A stretch of 64,000 nucleotides of DNA, from contig CM019064.1 of assembly GCA_009667805.1 (NCBI GenBank), positions 77,188,400 through 77,252,399 on the forward strand, read 5' to 3'. The DNA comes from Leptobrachium leishanense (lineage: Eukaryota > Chordata > Amphibia > Anura > Megophryidae). Shown here one piece after another: positions 22,345 to 33,799 of this stretch. A model generated the notes under the pieces. That model saw only the letters and a list, made by a program, of their open reading frames with translations, ran no database searches and was not told the origin of the DNA. Every line of letters starts with the position of its first letter. The first letter of the stretch is position 1. A program made the translations under genes and the position numbers.

Positions 22345-22599
22345 ATTTGTGTATGTCTATTGCAAAATACATAGGTGATTCTCCAACATTTGTTGTTTAG
22401 TGTTGTTAACAACAATGGCGAAAATCGCAGCTGTTACAAACAGGATAAACTTCAGCAATCCAGAGAGGAAAAATCAAAGACCGTTAGGAGAAGCTTCATG
22501 AAGAACACTATCCCTTTCGCTGAACCTTGGCTTCTGCATTCACTATCATAAATGTTTATATAAAATTTTGCATTGAAATAAAATAAAAATGTGAATATT
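22345..22599. other. No recognisable feature
   Basis: No supported gene or repeat end. Confidence 0.3.
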
Positions 22600-23355
22600 A
22601 ACACAGAAAACATAATTTGCATACAATTTTAATACAAGGTTGGTGTTCTCCCTTGGAAGAAACAAAATTCTCCGTGTGATCCTGCTGCTGCAACCCTGTA
22701 TTAAGAAGTTACAAAGAGCAGCCTCCTTCACTATAACAAAAGCTCAACGAAGTTTACTGCTGCATTAGAACAGTTTGGAGAGTGCAGAATACAGGGAGAG
22801 CTCTGGGATCATTCACTGCTGTACAGGGATAAGATTCAGGGGGTTATATAATCACACAAATGCATTATGCCACATACAGATTTTATTTTTGTATTCGATT
22901 GGTATTTTTTAGAAGCTATGATGCTAATAATTATTATTATTATTCTTTATTTATAAAGCGCCAGCATATTCCGCAGCGCTGTATATCATAATGAATAATA
23001 TCATTATGATCACTACAAATCCCCATAAGCAGGAGATCTCACCATTTTATTATCTATCTCTATTTACTGCTTTTGACACAAAGACCATTTCTGTCTGTAT
23101 GCTAATAAACCAGACCCCATTTGAAATTACGCAAGATAAGGGACACATCTAGAGTTTAGAATTCCAGGACTATTTTCGTAAAGGATAAACAAATAAATAG
23201 AACAATCAAAGATAATTCAATGAATAGAATTATGTAAATTTGCTTTTCTCAGAATAGCAATATTTTAACCTACATGTAAATTTTACTATGCATTCCCTAT
23301 TTAAAATAAATTATAATGGGTTTTTTCCAAGAAAGATTGCTTATTAATGAAGGGG
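22600..23355 (+). mobile_element. TTAA MITE family B copy 1
   Basis: It aligns by eye with the element at 55077-56535: shared are GCAGCC..TTCAC/TAACAAAA (about 22720), TTTTATTTTTGTATTC (22880), CACTACAAATCCCCATAAG (23010), CTTTTGACACAAAGACCATTTC (23072) and GATAAGGGACAC (23135). The right end AGGGG is followed by TTAA at 23356-23359. The left end is too decayed to place exactly. An L2 tail is inserted at 22926. Confidence 0.6.
22926..22998 (-). mobile_element. L2-like LINE 3' tail, minus strand
   Basis: TTATTATTATTATTCTTTAT followed by AAAGCGCCAGCATATTCCGC and AGCGCTGTAT is the inverted 3' end of the L2-like family (compare 2405-2445 read on the other strand). Only the tail is present, inserted in family B copy 1. 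Confidence 0.7.
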
Positions 23356-23359
23356 TTAA

Positions 23360-24245
23360 GATGATATACATGAGTCGAATTCTATTTTGTACTTTTTTTC
23401 AATTTGTTTACATTTTTTTTTTTTTTTTTGAATTTTCAAAAATGTTATTGTGCATATATTGTGTATTTATATTTACATTTACTATTTGTAACACAAATAC
23501 TGTATATTTATTGCTTGCAGATGACTTTTTCCAACATATAACTTTTAGTTATATTAGTCTTTTTTTAGAGAGGGTTCAGTGTACAATAAAGAATATTTCT
23601 GTAACTATCGAGTACACTAAGATTCTGTCGCTATATCTTGAAATCTCTCGATATACTTGGGGTTTCTTGCATTGAGGGGTTACATTCATATGAAAGACAT
23701 TGATTTCCTAGACATATGCCAACTTAGCAGCATCTGCTATTGAATAAAAACACATCTTGTTTTTGTTTAAAGTTAATATTATTTTCTGTCATGAACATAA
23801 AAATGCACTCATTTTTCGTTAGGCATGAAAATATACATTGTTTGACCATATGGATCTATTTTCTTCAGAGACCTAGACATACACATAGAACCTGAAAAAA
23901 CATTTCAAAGTTTCTTTGTGTAATGAAAATTATTCAATATCAGAGAGGTTAATCCAGGCCATGCAAATACACATATAAGGGCAGAGGCTTGCTTATAGCA
24001 TCAAAATGAACACAGTAAAATGTGATTTTGCTACATAGACATTAATTATGTCACAATAGTCTGCAATTGGCCAATGTCCCTGTAGTATCTAAATGTGAAA
24101 ATTGCTATTGGTGGATCAACAATAGGACACGAATCTCATCAGGCTCTAGATTTGTTAATTAGGTATAATAAATAAATAAATAATTGTAAAGAACATATAC
24201 ACGTCCAACCAAATCAGAAAACTGTTTTGCGCTTGAAAACCATCA
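23360..24245. other. No recognisable feature
   Basis: AT-rich, unique-looking DNA. No supported gene. Confidence 0.35.
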
Positions 24246-24423
24246 GGGTTATTCAGAGAAAGGTGAAACTCTGGAGAACTTTTGGAGAAGTGAAAATTCT
24301 AGGTCAAAATAGCCAAACCAGAAAATTTTTCCCATTTATCTCACTTTCCAAATCAGCTATTTTGACCTAGAATTTTCACTTCTCCAAACGTTCTCCATAG
24401 TGTTACTTTTCTCTGAATAACCC
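24246..24423. mobile_element. Palindromic MITE, ends GGGTTATTCAGAGAAA
   Basis: The 178-bp element is nearly a complete hairpin: GGGTTATTCAGAGAAA to GAAGTGAAAATTCTAGGTCA on the left, and TGACCTAGAATTTTCACTTC to TTTCTCTGAATAACCC on the right. Its ends are like TTAA family A and its interior is like the MITE at 3474. Confidence 0.8.
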
Positions 24424-24647
24424 TTCATGTTATGCACCGAGCCCAGGGGCACAGAGGAAGAGCAGGAGAACCCATGCTTGGACTGGCTGTTTAAGAACTT
24501 ATCTTTTCTTATTCCATTCCTAACTTTTTTTGGTTACTCCTGTTGAACTGGCCCACAACCTATTTAAGATGTCTCAGGGCTTTTGCAACTTAGTCAAGTG
24601 TGCCTTTGACTCTGACTGAAGCCCTGTACCCTGTGTTGTCTTGCGTA

Positions 24648-25414
24648 ACCCCTTAGCGATCAGGCGTTTTTACAAAAGTGCCCGCTGCTATTTTATGTTT
24701 CTGCGCTGTTTGTGTTTAGCTCTAATTTTCCTCTTACTCGTTTATGCAACCCACACATATTATATATTGTTTTTCTTGCTATTAAATGGACTTTCTAAAG
24801 ATACCATTTTTTCCATCATATCATATAATTTACAATAAAATAATTTATGAAATATTATGAAAAAAATGGAAAAAACACACTTTTTTGAAATTTAATCCCC
24901 AAAATCTACAACTGCCAAAAAAGACCCGGGCTAAATAGTTTCAAAATGTTGTCCTGAGATTAGAAATACCCAATTTTTACATGTTGTTTTTGCTTTTTGA
25001 CCAATACACTGCTGAGCCATTTCACCTCTGTGCGTTGAACTCATTTTGACCGATTTTATACTCCTCATGTTTAAAAGTAAATTGAAGTCCTATTGTATTA
25101 TACCCCCCAGACAATTTTTTTTTAAAAAAAACCCCACTTCTTTTATTTCTTTTTACTTTTACACCAAACATAGTCATTTACATGATCAGGCCTTTGCAGT
25201 GATTCCAAACATGAACCTCTAGCTGCCACGGATCAGGAGATACAGGGAAACAAAGGATCCCCCTAGCTCCACTTGGCAGCTAGGGGGTTAACTGGCTGAC
25301 TGACATCAACGCACACGGCGACGATGTCAGTGGGTGGGGGTGACCAGGAGGCTTGGCTGACATCCAAGATGTCCTTCACTTCCAGGTTTGAATCGCGGCC
25401 CGGCACCTAAGGGG
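24648..25414 (+). mobile_element. TTAA MITE family C copy 1
   Basis: The left end CCCCTTAGCGATCAGGCG follows GTAA (probably a mutated TTAA). The right end CACCTAAGGGG is followed by TTAA at 25415-25418. A second copy at 46617-47338 shares CTCTTACTCGTTTATGCAAC, CCCCAAAATCTACA, GCCAAAAAAGACCC and GGCAGCTAGGGGGTTAACTG. Non-coding; the CCCC end with TTAA is compatible with piggyBac- or Kolobok-type elements. Confidence 0.65.
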
Positions 25415-25770
25415 TTAATGAGAGGCACCGCTGAAAAGGGCAGACTCGGACATTTTCACCAGTACCTTTCTTTTTTTTTCTAACCCTAGCCATTTGGGAG
25501 GGAGATGCGTCCAAAGGACCGCCCTTCCCTTTCAGTTTACCCCTGCAGGAACAGGTGGCCGCCTGAAAGTGACGTCATCGCGACGGCTGGGGCCCATAAA
25601 AATGCTGAGCAGACTTCAGTGAAGTCATTCCAGCGTGGGACCCCGGCCAGAGAAGTGAGTATAAGGAGCGAGGGGGGGGGATAAAGGACCATGACGTACA
25701 TAGTACATCCTTGGTCCTTAAGGGGAATTTTCCCCAGGATTTACTATGCACATCAGTGATCCTTAAGGGG
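25415..25770. other. Possible second TTAA-type end
   Basis: This stretch ends GATCCTTAAGGGG followed by TTAA (25771-25774), so another element of similar end type may lie next to or around family C copy 1. The left limit is unclear. Confidence 0.35.
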
Positions 25771-25774
25771 TTAA

Positions 25775-26687
25775 ATGCATGTCTAGAAAAAATAAATAAA
25801 TTGACATTTACACATTTTTATACCTATAGACAAACTAGAAAAAATCAACACAAGTTTTAAAACTGTGTAATTTTTTTTTATTTTCTTGCTTTAAACCCTG
25901 TCATTTCATCTTCTCTGGCCACGCCACTCAGCTAGGGGTGTTTTTCAGCTCCCACTTCCTGTATATTCCCTGCCTCCTCCCCACCCCGACTCCACCCATC
26001 AAAGCTTCACATGAACTAGCACAAGCTGTGCATGTGAAACCCTGTGCCGGTCAGGCTTCAGACTGGGGAAACTGAGGAACTGACTATTAGCGTCTCTGCA
26101 ACTGGGAAAGCAAGACAGCTCTTTCATGGTTTACATACTCACTGTCTCACTCAAACTCCCTCAGACAGTCACTCATCACACACTTTCTTGTGCTGTCTGT
26201 CTCTTGTGCACTCTCTCACTGCACCTTTTCTTGTGCTTTCTCTGCTTTATCTTGCTGTCTTTCTCTCTTTACTGTTTATTGCTGTGTCTCTGTGCTATAT
26301 CTTTGCTGTCCCTCTCTCTGCTTTTTTCCTCCCTGTGTGTATTGATTTCTTTCCTTCCCTGTCTCTGCAGTAACTGGGAGTAAAAGAGTTACAGATTGAA
26401 AGGGCATTTAGCCCCGCCCTCCCTCAGCTCACAGTGCAGGAGGGAGGAGGAGCAACTCAGTCACACATGCTCAGTGCGTTTTTTTATCTATACCTAGGTA
26501 TAAACACTGATTGGTTAGCTCAGTTTGCTTCCTGAGGTGGGCGTGGAAAATGCCAAGAAAGAAAAGTTGGTAAATATGAATAAATACCATATTTACTTTC
26601 TTTTTATTCCTGACGAATATCATTACTTACTCATTCAAAAGGCATTGCTCATTTTTAAAAGCACACTGGCAAAGCATGCATGTCCAT
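25775..26687. other. No gene; pyrimidine-rich segment
   Basis: 26100-26370 is strongly CT-rich on the plus strand and opens frames rich in L, S and C, which are composition artefacts. 25880-26040 and 26380-26560 are GC-richer and may be the ends of an unrecognised MITE, but no inverted ends were found. Confidence 0.35.
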
Positions 26688-26690
26688 TTA

Positions 26691-27117
26691 GGCTAGGGTC
26701 AGACGAAAGCATTTTTCCCCGCGAACGTGAAAAAGTGCATCCGAACGCATTGACGTATTTTTTCACGGAATGAGCAAAAACGGTCAGACGACGCGCATTT
26801 TCAGGCGTGATTTTGTACGGATCGTCAATAAAACTCTTTTTGCGTCTGGGCGTTATGTAGGCTGGACATTAGCAGCGTCTGACATCTCCTAATCGCGCAA
26901 ACACGCCGCTATGCCGCAGCTGCGCACTCTGTACGTCAGTACTAGCGGTTCAGCGTTCTCAGAAAAATGCGTTCAAATTCCACTTGCGTTGCACGGCCGG
27001 ACTTTTGTGCGGCCGTACATCGTATATTGCCCGTCATTGCCCGTCATCTGCTGCTAGTGCGGCCGTAATTATGTGCGCCAGAACGCACGTTAAAAGTGCG
27101 CTGGTCTGACCCCAGCC
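26691..27117. mobile_element. Harbinger-type MITE, TTA target duplication
   Basis: The ends are GGCTAGGGTCAGACG and GTCTGACCCCAGCC, with TTA on both sides (26688-26690 and 27118-27120), the TWA target of PIF/Harbinger elements. The 427-bp interior is CpG-rich compared with its surroundings. Isolated ends of the same family lie at 10222-10273 and 47380-47444. Confidence 0.82.
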
Positions 27118-27120
27118 TTA

Positions 27121-27733
27121 ATGCCCCTTGACCTGCTTATTCCTGACCTGCCCATCTGCCTCCACATAATGCTGCTTCCTACTTCCTCCTGTGTTGTTAA
27201 TATTACCTTGTGTCTCTACCTGCATACTCTACCTGATGTTACGTTTCCCACATCTCTTGTAATAAATAAATAAGCTGAAATTTTTAATTGCCTGACCTGC
27301 TGATTCCTGACATTGTGCTTTTCATCATTGCATTACGGCTCTCAAGTGCCTTACTTGCCACACAACCATGACACGCCATTACGGGCTGGTGATCCCTCAT
27401 CAGCAGAAGATAGGTTAATGCTTTTTTCAGAGTGATGGTGATTCTGAAAGCAAACAATCAACTATTAATATGAAAGTATTGGGCAAAGAATAAGCTTTCT
27501 GCTTTCACCTCCCTAGTTTGAATCTGCAGATTGCACTTGAAAATTCACCTTAAATATATGACTCCATTAATCAAATTTTTAGGGTAGACCCTTTAAAAGC
27601 TTTTCATTTTACTGAGATTTTTAGGACTTTCTGCATTCACTGTTCAGGTTCTTGGCAAAGGATCATGTCATTATTGTAGGATCTCCTATAAATCAATGGT
27701 ATTAAAGGAGCAATGAGGCTACTCACACATATA
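27121..27733. other. No recognisable feature
   Basis: No supported gene. The phrases CTGCTTATTCCTGACCTGC and CTGCTGATTCCTGACATTG (27135 and 27298) suggest a decayed local duplication. Confidence 0.35.
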
Positions 27734-28625
27734 GGGTTATTCAAAGAGAATCGAAAAGTCACCGCACGTTGGGTGACTTTTCGTTCCCTGCAATTCGGCG
27801 CGATTCGGTGATCCTAGTTTGGCGACCTTGCGGTGTATTTAGCAAGCACCACAGGGCTGCCATACTGCAGGGGAAACCTGCCGCAAACCCGACGAACACT
27901 AACTGCAAAACCCGCCGAACACTCACCGAACACTCGCCGAAACCCATAGAAACAGCTGTATTAACCCTACCGAACACACTGGAGAAACCCGACTAGACAC
28001 CGATAACGCAGAGCAGCCGCTGGAAAAACCCGACACTCAGACGTATGAGGTGAAAAAAAAACAGTACGCTTGAAAGTTTGAAATTTGAAACACTGTTTGC
28101 AAAGGAACTACTGAACGAAAATGCCTGGAATTTACATATAAGATGCAATGAATTATAATAAAAAGGTCAGTCACAGTAAAAAGAAAATACGATTTAAAAT
28201 TTTTTTTTGCCCAAAAAATGCCTAACAGATCCTAATTTTTTTTATAAATAAAGAGACTTTTTACAGCAGAATATAGTATTAAATGGTTTATTAGATATTG
28301 AATTAAAATGGGAATATATTTTACATTGAAGCCTATGGGAATCGTCTGAATAAATTTGTCGAATGAGACCACCGAACAGCAGGGCATTTTGGCAACTTTT
28401 CCCTGCTGTTTGGTGTTCTCTGAATAGACGAAGCATTGCTTCTCTATGGGGATTTTACTGCCCTCGAACAGGCAATGAACAGGCACCGTATGTTCAGGCA
28501 ATTCACCAAGACTTGGCGAACTGCCTGCTCTCAGAATAGCCGAATGGCCAGGAAAGGTAACCGTATGCTGAATTTCAGTGTTCGGTTACTTTTCGGCCAC
28601 AATTCGGATCTGTTTGAATAGCCCC
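27734..28625 (-). mobile_element. TTAA MITE family A copy 4 (fullest copy)
   Basis: It starts GGGTTATTCAAAGAGAATCG and ends CTGTTTGAATAGCCCCC. At 892 bp it is the longest copy. It includes the CGCACGTTGGGTGACTTTTC hairpin at the left, repeated CCGCAAACCCGACGAACACT-like words, and GAATAGACGAAGCATTGCTT at the right. The TTAA duplication is no longer visible. Confidence 0.75.
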
Positions 28626-28650
28626 CACTATAAAATACCATTGTCTACTG

Positions 28651-28786
28651 CAGGGGTCAGCAGCCTTGGCCCTCCAGATGTTTTGGAACTTAATTTCCCA
28701 CAAGGCTCAGCCAAACTAATGAGTGACTAAACATCATGGGCGATGTAGTTCCAAAACATCTGGAGGGCCAAGGCTGCTGACTCCTG
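28651..28786. mobile_element. Short hAT MITE (CAGGGGTCAGCAGCC family)
   Basis: Long inverted repeats: CAGGGGTCAGCAGCCTTGG with CTCCAGATGTTTTGGAACT on the left and their complements on the right, ending GCTGACTCCTG. The flanks GTCTACTG (28643-28650) and GTGTACTG (28787-28794) match at 7 of 8 positions. A second copy is at 62224-62359 and a disrupted one near 52845-53510. Confidence 0.82.
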
Positions 28787-28794
28787 GTGTACTG

Positions 28795-29467
28795 CGGGGG
28801 GGGGGGGCACTGTGACTCATCGACATCATCAATCATTAGCTAAAATAAGATTAAGAGGGCATCAGAGCATCAAATTGAGTCACACCAAATATTTGAGTCT
28901 CCATGGGATATCCCGCAATGTGTTTGCTGTCTGGGTTCAAAAGAAAGGTTAACAACTACAGACAATGACCATATCATTTATGAAAACAAACAAATGTCTT
29001 GTTATCTATGCAATGGAAAGGCAAGTGATACCCTGAGTCATCAAATCCAATAAAAATACATTATGAAGTTCCCAGACATTCTCATCCTTTCTCTCTGTTC
29101 TTACTGTATCAAACAAGGCTTAACAACTCAGGGTGTTGCAGATATGACACAAACACAGACAACTGGGCCAGATGCTTATGATTCTCTATAATGTGAGATA
29201 TAATTAGTTTTTAACAAATAATGTGCTTTGCAAACCTTCCAGGATTATCTAGGCTATTTATTCTGAATACTGACTACTTAATATGTTTAATCATATAGTG
29301 ACATGATTGAGAGAGTAAACACACTAATACACACCAACTGTGAATATCACCCAATTTATCATAGTTTTGGCTGAGAATCCTTTTGGTATATTTATAATTT
29401 CTGTTAATTTCTTGTTGCTATTAATTATGCCTATATTAATTTTATCACTCTGAGCAATTGTAGTGAT
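28795..29467. other. No recognisable feature
   Basis: A G-run at 28796-28807, then AT-rich DNA without a supported gene. Confidence 0.35.
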
Positions 29468-29660
29468 GCAGTGGGGTTTATATATACAGTAAACAAACAG
29501 CAGGATAGCATTGTACAATAAAACCCTGCAGTGAGATTTTCCATTTACAGTAAATGCACAGTGTGATAACACTGTACAATAAAACCCATCAGCGGGATTT
29601 ATATTTACAGCAAATACACAGCGAGGTGACTCTGTACAGTAAAACTCACCAGAAGGATTT
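29468..29660. repeat. Short tandem array, unit about 61 bp
   Basis: About three imperfect units share a GGGATTTATATTTACAGTAAA-type block, CACAG..GATAACACTGTACA and ATAAAACCCATCAG. Units start near 29468, 29528 and 29590, and TACAGTA pieces continue to about 29720. Confidence 0.7.
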
Positions 29661-30431
29661 AGTGCACAATACCGTGGATCGGCTCAAAATCCTACTGGTG
29701 CATTTAATTTACAGTAGAATCCGATTTGTACCTTTACAATATACTACTATACTACATAGTGCACAACTGCCTGGCTTACTGTACAGTGAGTTTTCGACGG
29801 CGAGTTTAGAGCAGAAAGTACGACTACAGTATTGCGGTGTGCATTAGTTATATTTGAAATCTGCCAGGAGAATTCAGTATGGTGAGAGAGTTGTGCTTAT
29901 ACTATCATAATATACAACATATTAGGAAGCACGAATATAGTTAGGGCGCAGTAAAAGCCAATCTACACCATTGTTTACAGCTTGGCTGGAATAGTAGAGG
30001 TGCTGTTAACATTACCGAGTGGGGCTGTTATACTTAATGGCTTGCTTGTTAATGTTACCAGCTGAAGTGGAGGAGCGGGTACTGTCATGTGTTTCCTGAC
30101 ACCTGAACTAGAAAATGAAATAAACTACATTTTGCAGTTCAATTTTCTATTCATCGCCATTCTCTTTTTACAAAAGAAGCATACTATTTTTAAAATTATT
30201 TAAAAAAACAAAAAAAAACATTTTGCTTTATTGATGCAATAAGAGCTAAAAACATTATCTCGGTTTTAAAACACATTATGCATTGACATCTGTATAAGCA
30301 GTACTTTTGCAGTATATGAGCTGTTATGCAAACAGTTATGATGGGCCATTTGGATGTCACGCTGGTGTCATTGCTGCGGGAACTTCATTTTTGCATGACA
30401 CGGGTACAGGGGACTAAAAGAGAAATAATCA
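29661..30431. other. No recognisable feature
   Basis: No supported gene or repeat end. Confidence 0.35.
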
Positions 30432-30894
30432 GGGTTATTCAAAGAGATCCGAAAAGTCACCGCACGTTTGGTGACTTTTCGTTCCCTGCACTTTGGGGGA
30501 TTCGGCGATTCCTAGTTCGCCGACCCTGTGATGTAGTCAGCAGCACCGCAGGGCCCCCGTAGTGCAGGGAAAACCCGCCGCAAACTCGCAGAACACTCGC
30601 CACAAACCCGCGAACACTCACTGAACACTTGCGAAACCCGCAGAAAACAGCTGGATTAACCCTGCCGAACACGCTGGAGAAACCCGACTAGCTGCCGATC
30701 ACAGCGCAGAGCAGCTGCCAGAAAAAGCCAACACGAGGTGGAAAAAAAAAACAGTGGGCTTGAAAGTTTGAAAATTTAAACGCTGTTTGCCTAAAACTAT
30801 TGGACAAAAATGTCTGAAAATTAAGTATAAGAATGAATGATAATAAAAAGGTCTGTTACAGAAAAAACGATTTTAAAAAAATGCCTAAAAGATC
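30432..30894 (-). mobile_element. TTAA MITE family A copy 5, cut by an LTR
   Basis: It starts GGGTTATTCAAAGAGATCCG and follows copy 4 as far as AATGCCTAAAAGATC, then stops where TGTCGTGG begins. The other half is not found in the next 10 kb. This shows that something was inserted here and that part of the locus was later lost. Confidence 0.7.
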
Positions 30895-31649
30895 TGTCGT
30901 GGAAATTGTATTATGTGGACATTATATTCTAGGATGTGCGTGTTTTATAAGTTGTCATCTGTCTCCCTGTGTTGGATTTGAATGTGGTTTTAAATCCAAA
31001 CCAGCGGGAAAACCGTCAGTATGAAAACCTTCTTTTGGGTTTAGAGACATACCTGCTTTTAAGACATTTGAGCCTTGTCTCAACACTGGTACCGTGTTGA
31101 GATAACTGTATTTGTCCCTGCAGATATGTCAATAACCCGTAGGAACAAGTAGATTGATCTTCACTCAGATACTGATCACTCTGAGCAGTATCTGAATGGG
31201 GTCCATATTGACGAGTGACAAGTGACGGGGGATGGGGACAAACATGGCTGACGGGGATCATGGAGATGGCTCAGGGATGAGTCATCTCCAGGAGGCCGGT
31301 CGGTCATTCTGGTCTACGCCCCTGTCCTTTTGATATGTAAATGTATTTACTGGGCAACCTGGCTTTTCTGTTGTACAGCCAGGGGGCTATTGGGCGTGTG
31401 CGATTGTCTAATAAATTAAACAATCCAGGAGCCACAGCTCACTTGGCCACAGGATTTTCCAGTTTGAAGCAGCATGTCTGTCTGATTCCAGTTGGGATAG
31501 AGAAGTACTTCGTTCTTATACAGAAAGAGCTAGATATAGCGTGTATTTTTATAGTGACGGATTTGTTTGTACTGGGCGCACTTTAATACTGAAGTGTACC
31601 TTTTTAGTGCACCAGGACTTTATGCGCAAACACCAAACTTTCCATAACA
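30895..31649 (+). mobile_element. Probable retroviral-type LTR (5' LTR)
   Basis: The segment starts TGTCGTGG exactly where MITE family A copy 5 is interrupted. It ends CATAACA one base before TTGGCGAGCC, a sequence placed and shaped like a primer-binding and leader start. An AATAAATT signal lies at about 31409. The downstream leader contains GTTGGTAAG, a possible splice donor (31751). No gag, pol or env of this element is visible and the 3' LTR is absent, so only its 5' end remains. Length 755 bp. Confidence 0.45.
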
Positions 31650-32489
31650 ATTGGCGAGCCTTGTATTAGGAGCTGACGTGGATTCCAGAGCAGCTTGCCA
31701 AGGGAGGGAGATTGGATTCTTGGTTTTGGACAACCAGAAAAAGCCGGCGAAGTTGGTAAGACTTTCTTTTCAGTTTTTGAAATTTCTGTTGTCCTAGAAC
31801 CAGCATCTGGTCTCTCTGCAAGCTGTTGCGGTAATCCGCGCCCAGCAAAAGAATCTTTCCTTTTGCTTTTTCACTCTTTGTGTATAAAGACAGGGGATTA
31901 ATATCTGTACATAGAGGGATAGGGGTATTGGCTGGGGATAGAGTCTATATTTTGCAAATCCCTGGTCAATACAGCCAAGAGGGTCTTTGTACGGGGTTTA
32001 TGTATGGAGTTTGCTGGATGTTTTAAAAGTGTGACTGGGTTATTTTCATAGTGCTGGTCACCGTGTGAAATAACTTTTTTAGTGGTGGATCTGAAGTTGA
32101 TTGTGACGCGTGGGGTGATCATTACAGGGTATCGTTTTTGTTGCAACTTTTATGTTTGTAAGAGGTGGTTTTGGTTTGTAAAGGCAGCATTTCCTTCGTT
32201 AGCATTTGCACGGGAGAGACCGCAAGTGAAGGATTTTTATGCTGCTTGCTCCAATTTTCAGGAGTAGGGCACAGGGAATAGGAAGAAACTGTTTTGTTTA
32301 ATTTGGGTTTTTATTGCTGGATTTTGGAGACACTATTTTGTCATCCTTTGTGTGACACCATGTGCTCAGCCACCATTTTGTTGAAGCTCAACCCACCATT
32401 TTGTTGAAGCTCAACCCACCATTTTGTTGAAGCTCAACCCACCTTGTGTGTGTCTATCTACCTCTCTATCCATTTATCCGTTTACCTAT
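31650..32489 (+). other. Leader-like region of the LTR element, with a short tandem repeat
   Basis: Non-coding DNA after the putative primer-binding site. At 32366-32443 a 25-bp unit, CCACCATTTTGTTGAAGCTC plus AACCC, occurs three times. From 32447 the DNA becomes a degenerate TCTA/TATC microsatellite, interrupted by the gypsy element at 32495. Confidence 0.5.
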
Positions 32490-32494
32490 CTATC

Positions 32495-32728
32495 TGTATC
32501 AATATGTATATGGAACCAGAACAGAGAGTGTTTGGTTCAAAGGGACTTTTAATACATGTTGCAATGCAGTTCAGCAGGAAGTAGTTAATCAGGAAGTCAG
32601 ACACATGGACACTGACTAGAAGTTAGAGCTGAAGTTTATCGAACTTGTTATAAGTTGTTTTAATAAATTTACCATAGCACTGCAGCTGGAGTCTGAGAGG
32701 CTATTTCATAAGCAGCAACATTTATACA
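32495..32728 (+). repeat. 5' LTR of the gypsy element
   Basis: 234 bp, TG...CA, with GTTTTAATAAATTTACC near the 3' side as a possible polyadenylation region. Directly after it TGGTGGCAGTGG (32729-32740) is in the position of the primer-binding site. Confidence 0.9.
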
Positions 32729-32772
32729 TGGTGGCAGTGGATATTATTTGAGAAATACACCAAAAAGAAGAG

Positions 32773-33700
32773 ATGGAAGGTTTAAGGCCCCGTTCACACA
32801 GTGCGATTTGAAAGTCGCGCGACTTTCCGCGCGATTTTCATATTCGCGACATGGTGCGATAATGTCGTGCAACGTCGGGCAACGTCGCGTGACATCGCTG
32901 TTTTGTGTGATTTTTGCAAAGCTCCACCAATACAAATCGCAAAATCGCAGATAGCAAATCGCAAAAAAAGGGTCATGTACCAGCGACATGCTTCTGCGAC
33001 GTGCGACATGCGGCGTCGCGCGACATTGTGCGGCAAGATGTGAACAGCTCCATTGAAATGCATTGGAGAAGCTACATAGTGCGACGTCGTGCGGATTTTG
33101 CTGAGACGTCGCGGCAAAATCCACACGATAAATCGCACAGTGTGAACAGGGCCTAAAACAACCAATTCTGCTGGATTTTCAGGCAAGAAATCTGTCTCAG
33201 ACATGGAAGAGATGGAAAGAAGACATTCTTCTATACACAGACCTAATAATGGGTGACAAACCAGAGGAGATGAAGGTAAAACTGTTCCTTTACTTACTTG
33301 GAGACAAAGGCAGAGAGGTAAAAGACACCCTTCTCCCAGGAGTGGCAGCGCCCTCACTTGCTGTGCTAATGATTATTGTGAGCCAAAGCAAAATGAGACT
33401 ATGGAAAGATGTAATTTTTTTTCAAGGACTCAGAGGGAAGAGGAAGGAATTGATGCATATGTCACAGCGCTGCGTACACTGGCAGCCACTTGCAACTTTG
33501 GAAATATCAGGGACTCATTAATAAGGGACAGGATTGTATGTGGCACAAGTCACTCTAACCTCAGGGAATGCCTGCTGAGAAAAACACTGGAAAAATGTAT
33601 ACAAATAGGCAGAGCTGCTGAGCTGTCTAAAGCAAGGGTGAAGCTACTGGAGAGTTCCAGCACCAGTGCAGTGTCAGTCCATGGGATGGAAACAAGTTAC
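32773..33700 (+). pseudogene. gag of the gypsy element, interrupted by a MITE and a frameshift
   Basis: The start codon at 32773 is followed by four codons before the 368-bp Harbinger insertion. After it the frame continues with a FQARNLSQTWKRWKEDI block, typical of short gypsy capsid proteins with a W-x2-W helix. It goes on to DKPEEMKVKLFLYLLG at about 33250-33297. Near 33410 the frame shifts, and the remaining capsid part (DAYVTALRTLA) is in another frame. No CCHC zinc knuckle was seen in the remaining sequence. Not functional. Confidence 0.75.
32786..33153. mobile_element. Harbinger-type MITE in gag, TAA target duplication
   Basis: The ends GGCCCCGTTCACACAGTGCG and TGTGAACAGGGCC are inverted repeats, with TAA on both sides (32783-32785 and 33154-33156). 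The 368-bp interior is rich in CGCGCGAC/GTCGCGCG words. A family with a similar end (GGCCCCATTCACA) lies at 52029-52346. It is younger than the gypsy element. Confidence 0.85.
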
Positions 33701-33799
33701 ACCTTTAGGAAGGGACAAAGCCGAATGACATTGAAGGATATTATGGGTCTGACTTTGGAACCAACTTTTCAGATTTGTGCACTGAAGAAAACAGCAAGC

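Noticed and set aside
24180..24200. AATAAATAAATAAATAA run as a polyadenylation site of a gene
   Set aside because: It is a short simple repeat with no upstream coding evidence.
26044..26383. Hydrophobic frames rich in L, S and C that resemble membrane proteins
   Set aside because: They arise from a CT-rich tract; two overlapping frames give the same kind of sequence.
32794..33357. A 187-codon minus-strand frame across the gag region
   Set aside because: It runs through the CpG-rich Harbinger MITE and antisense gag, with no motif and no independent start.
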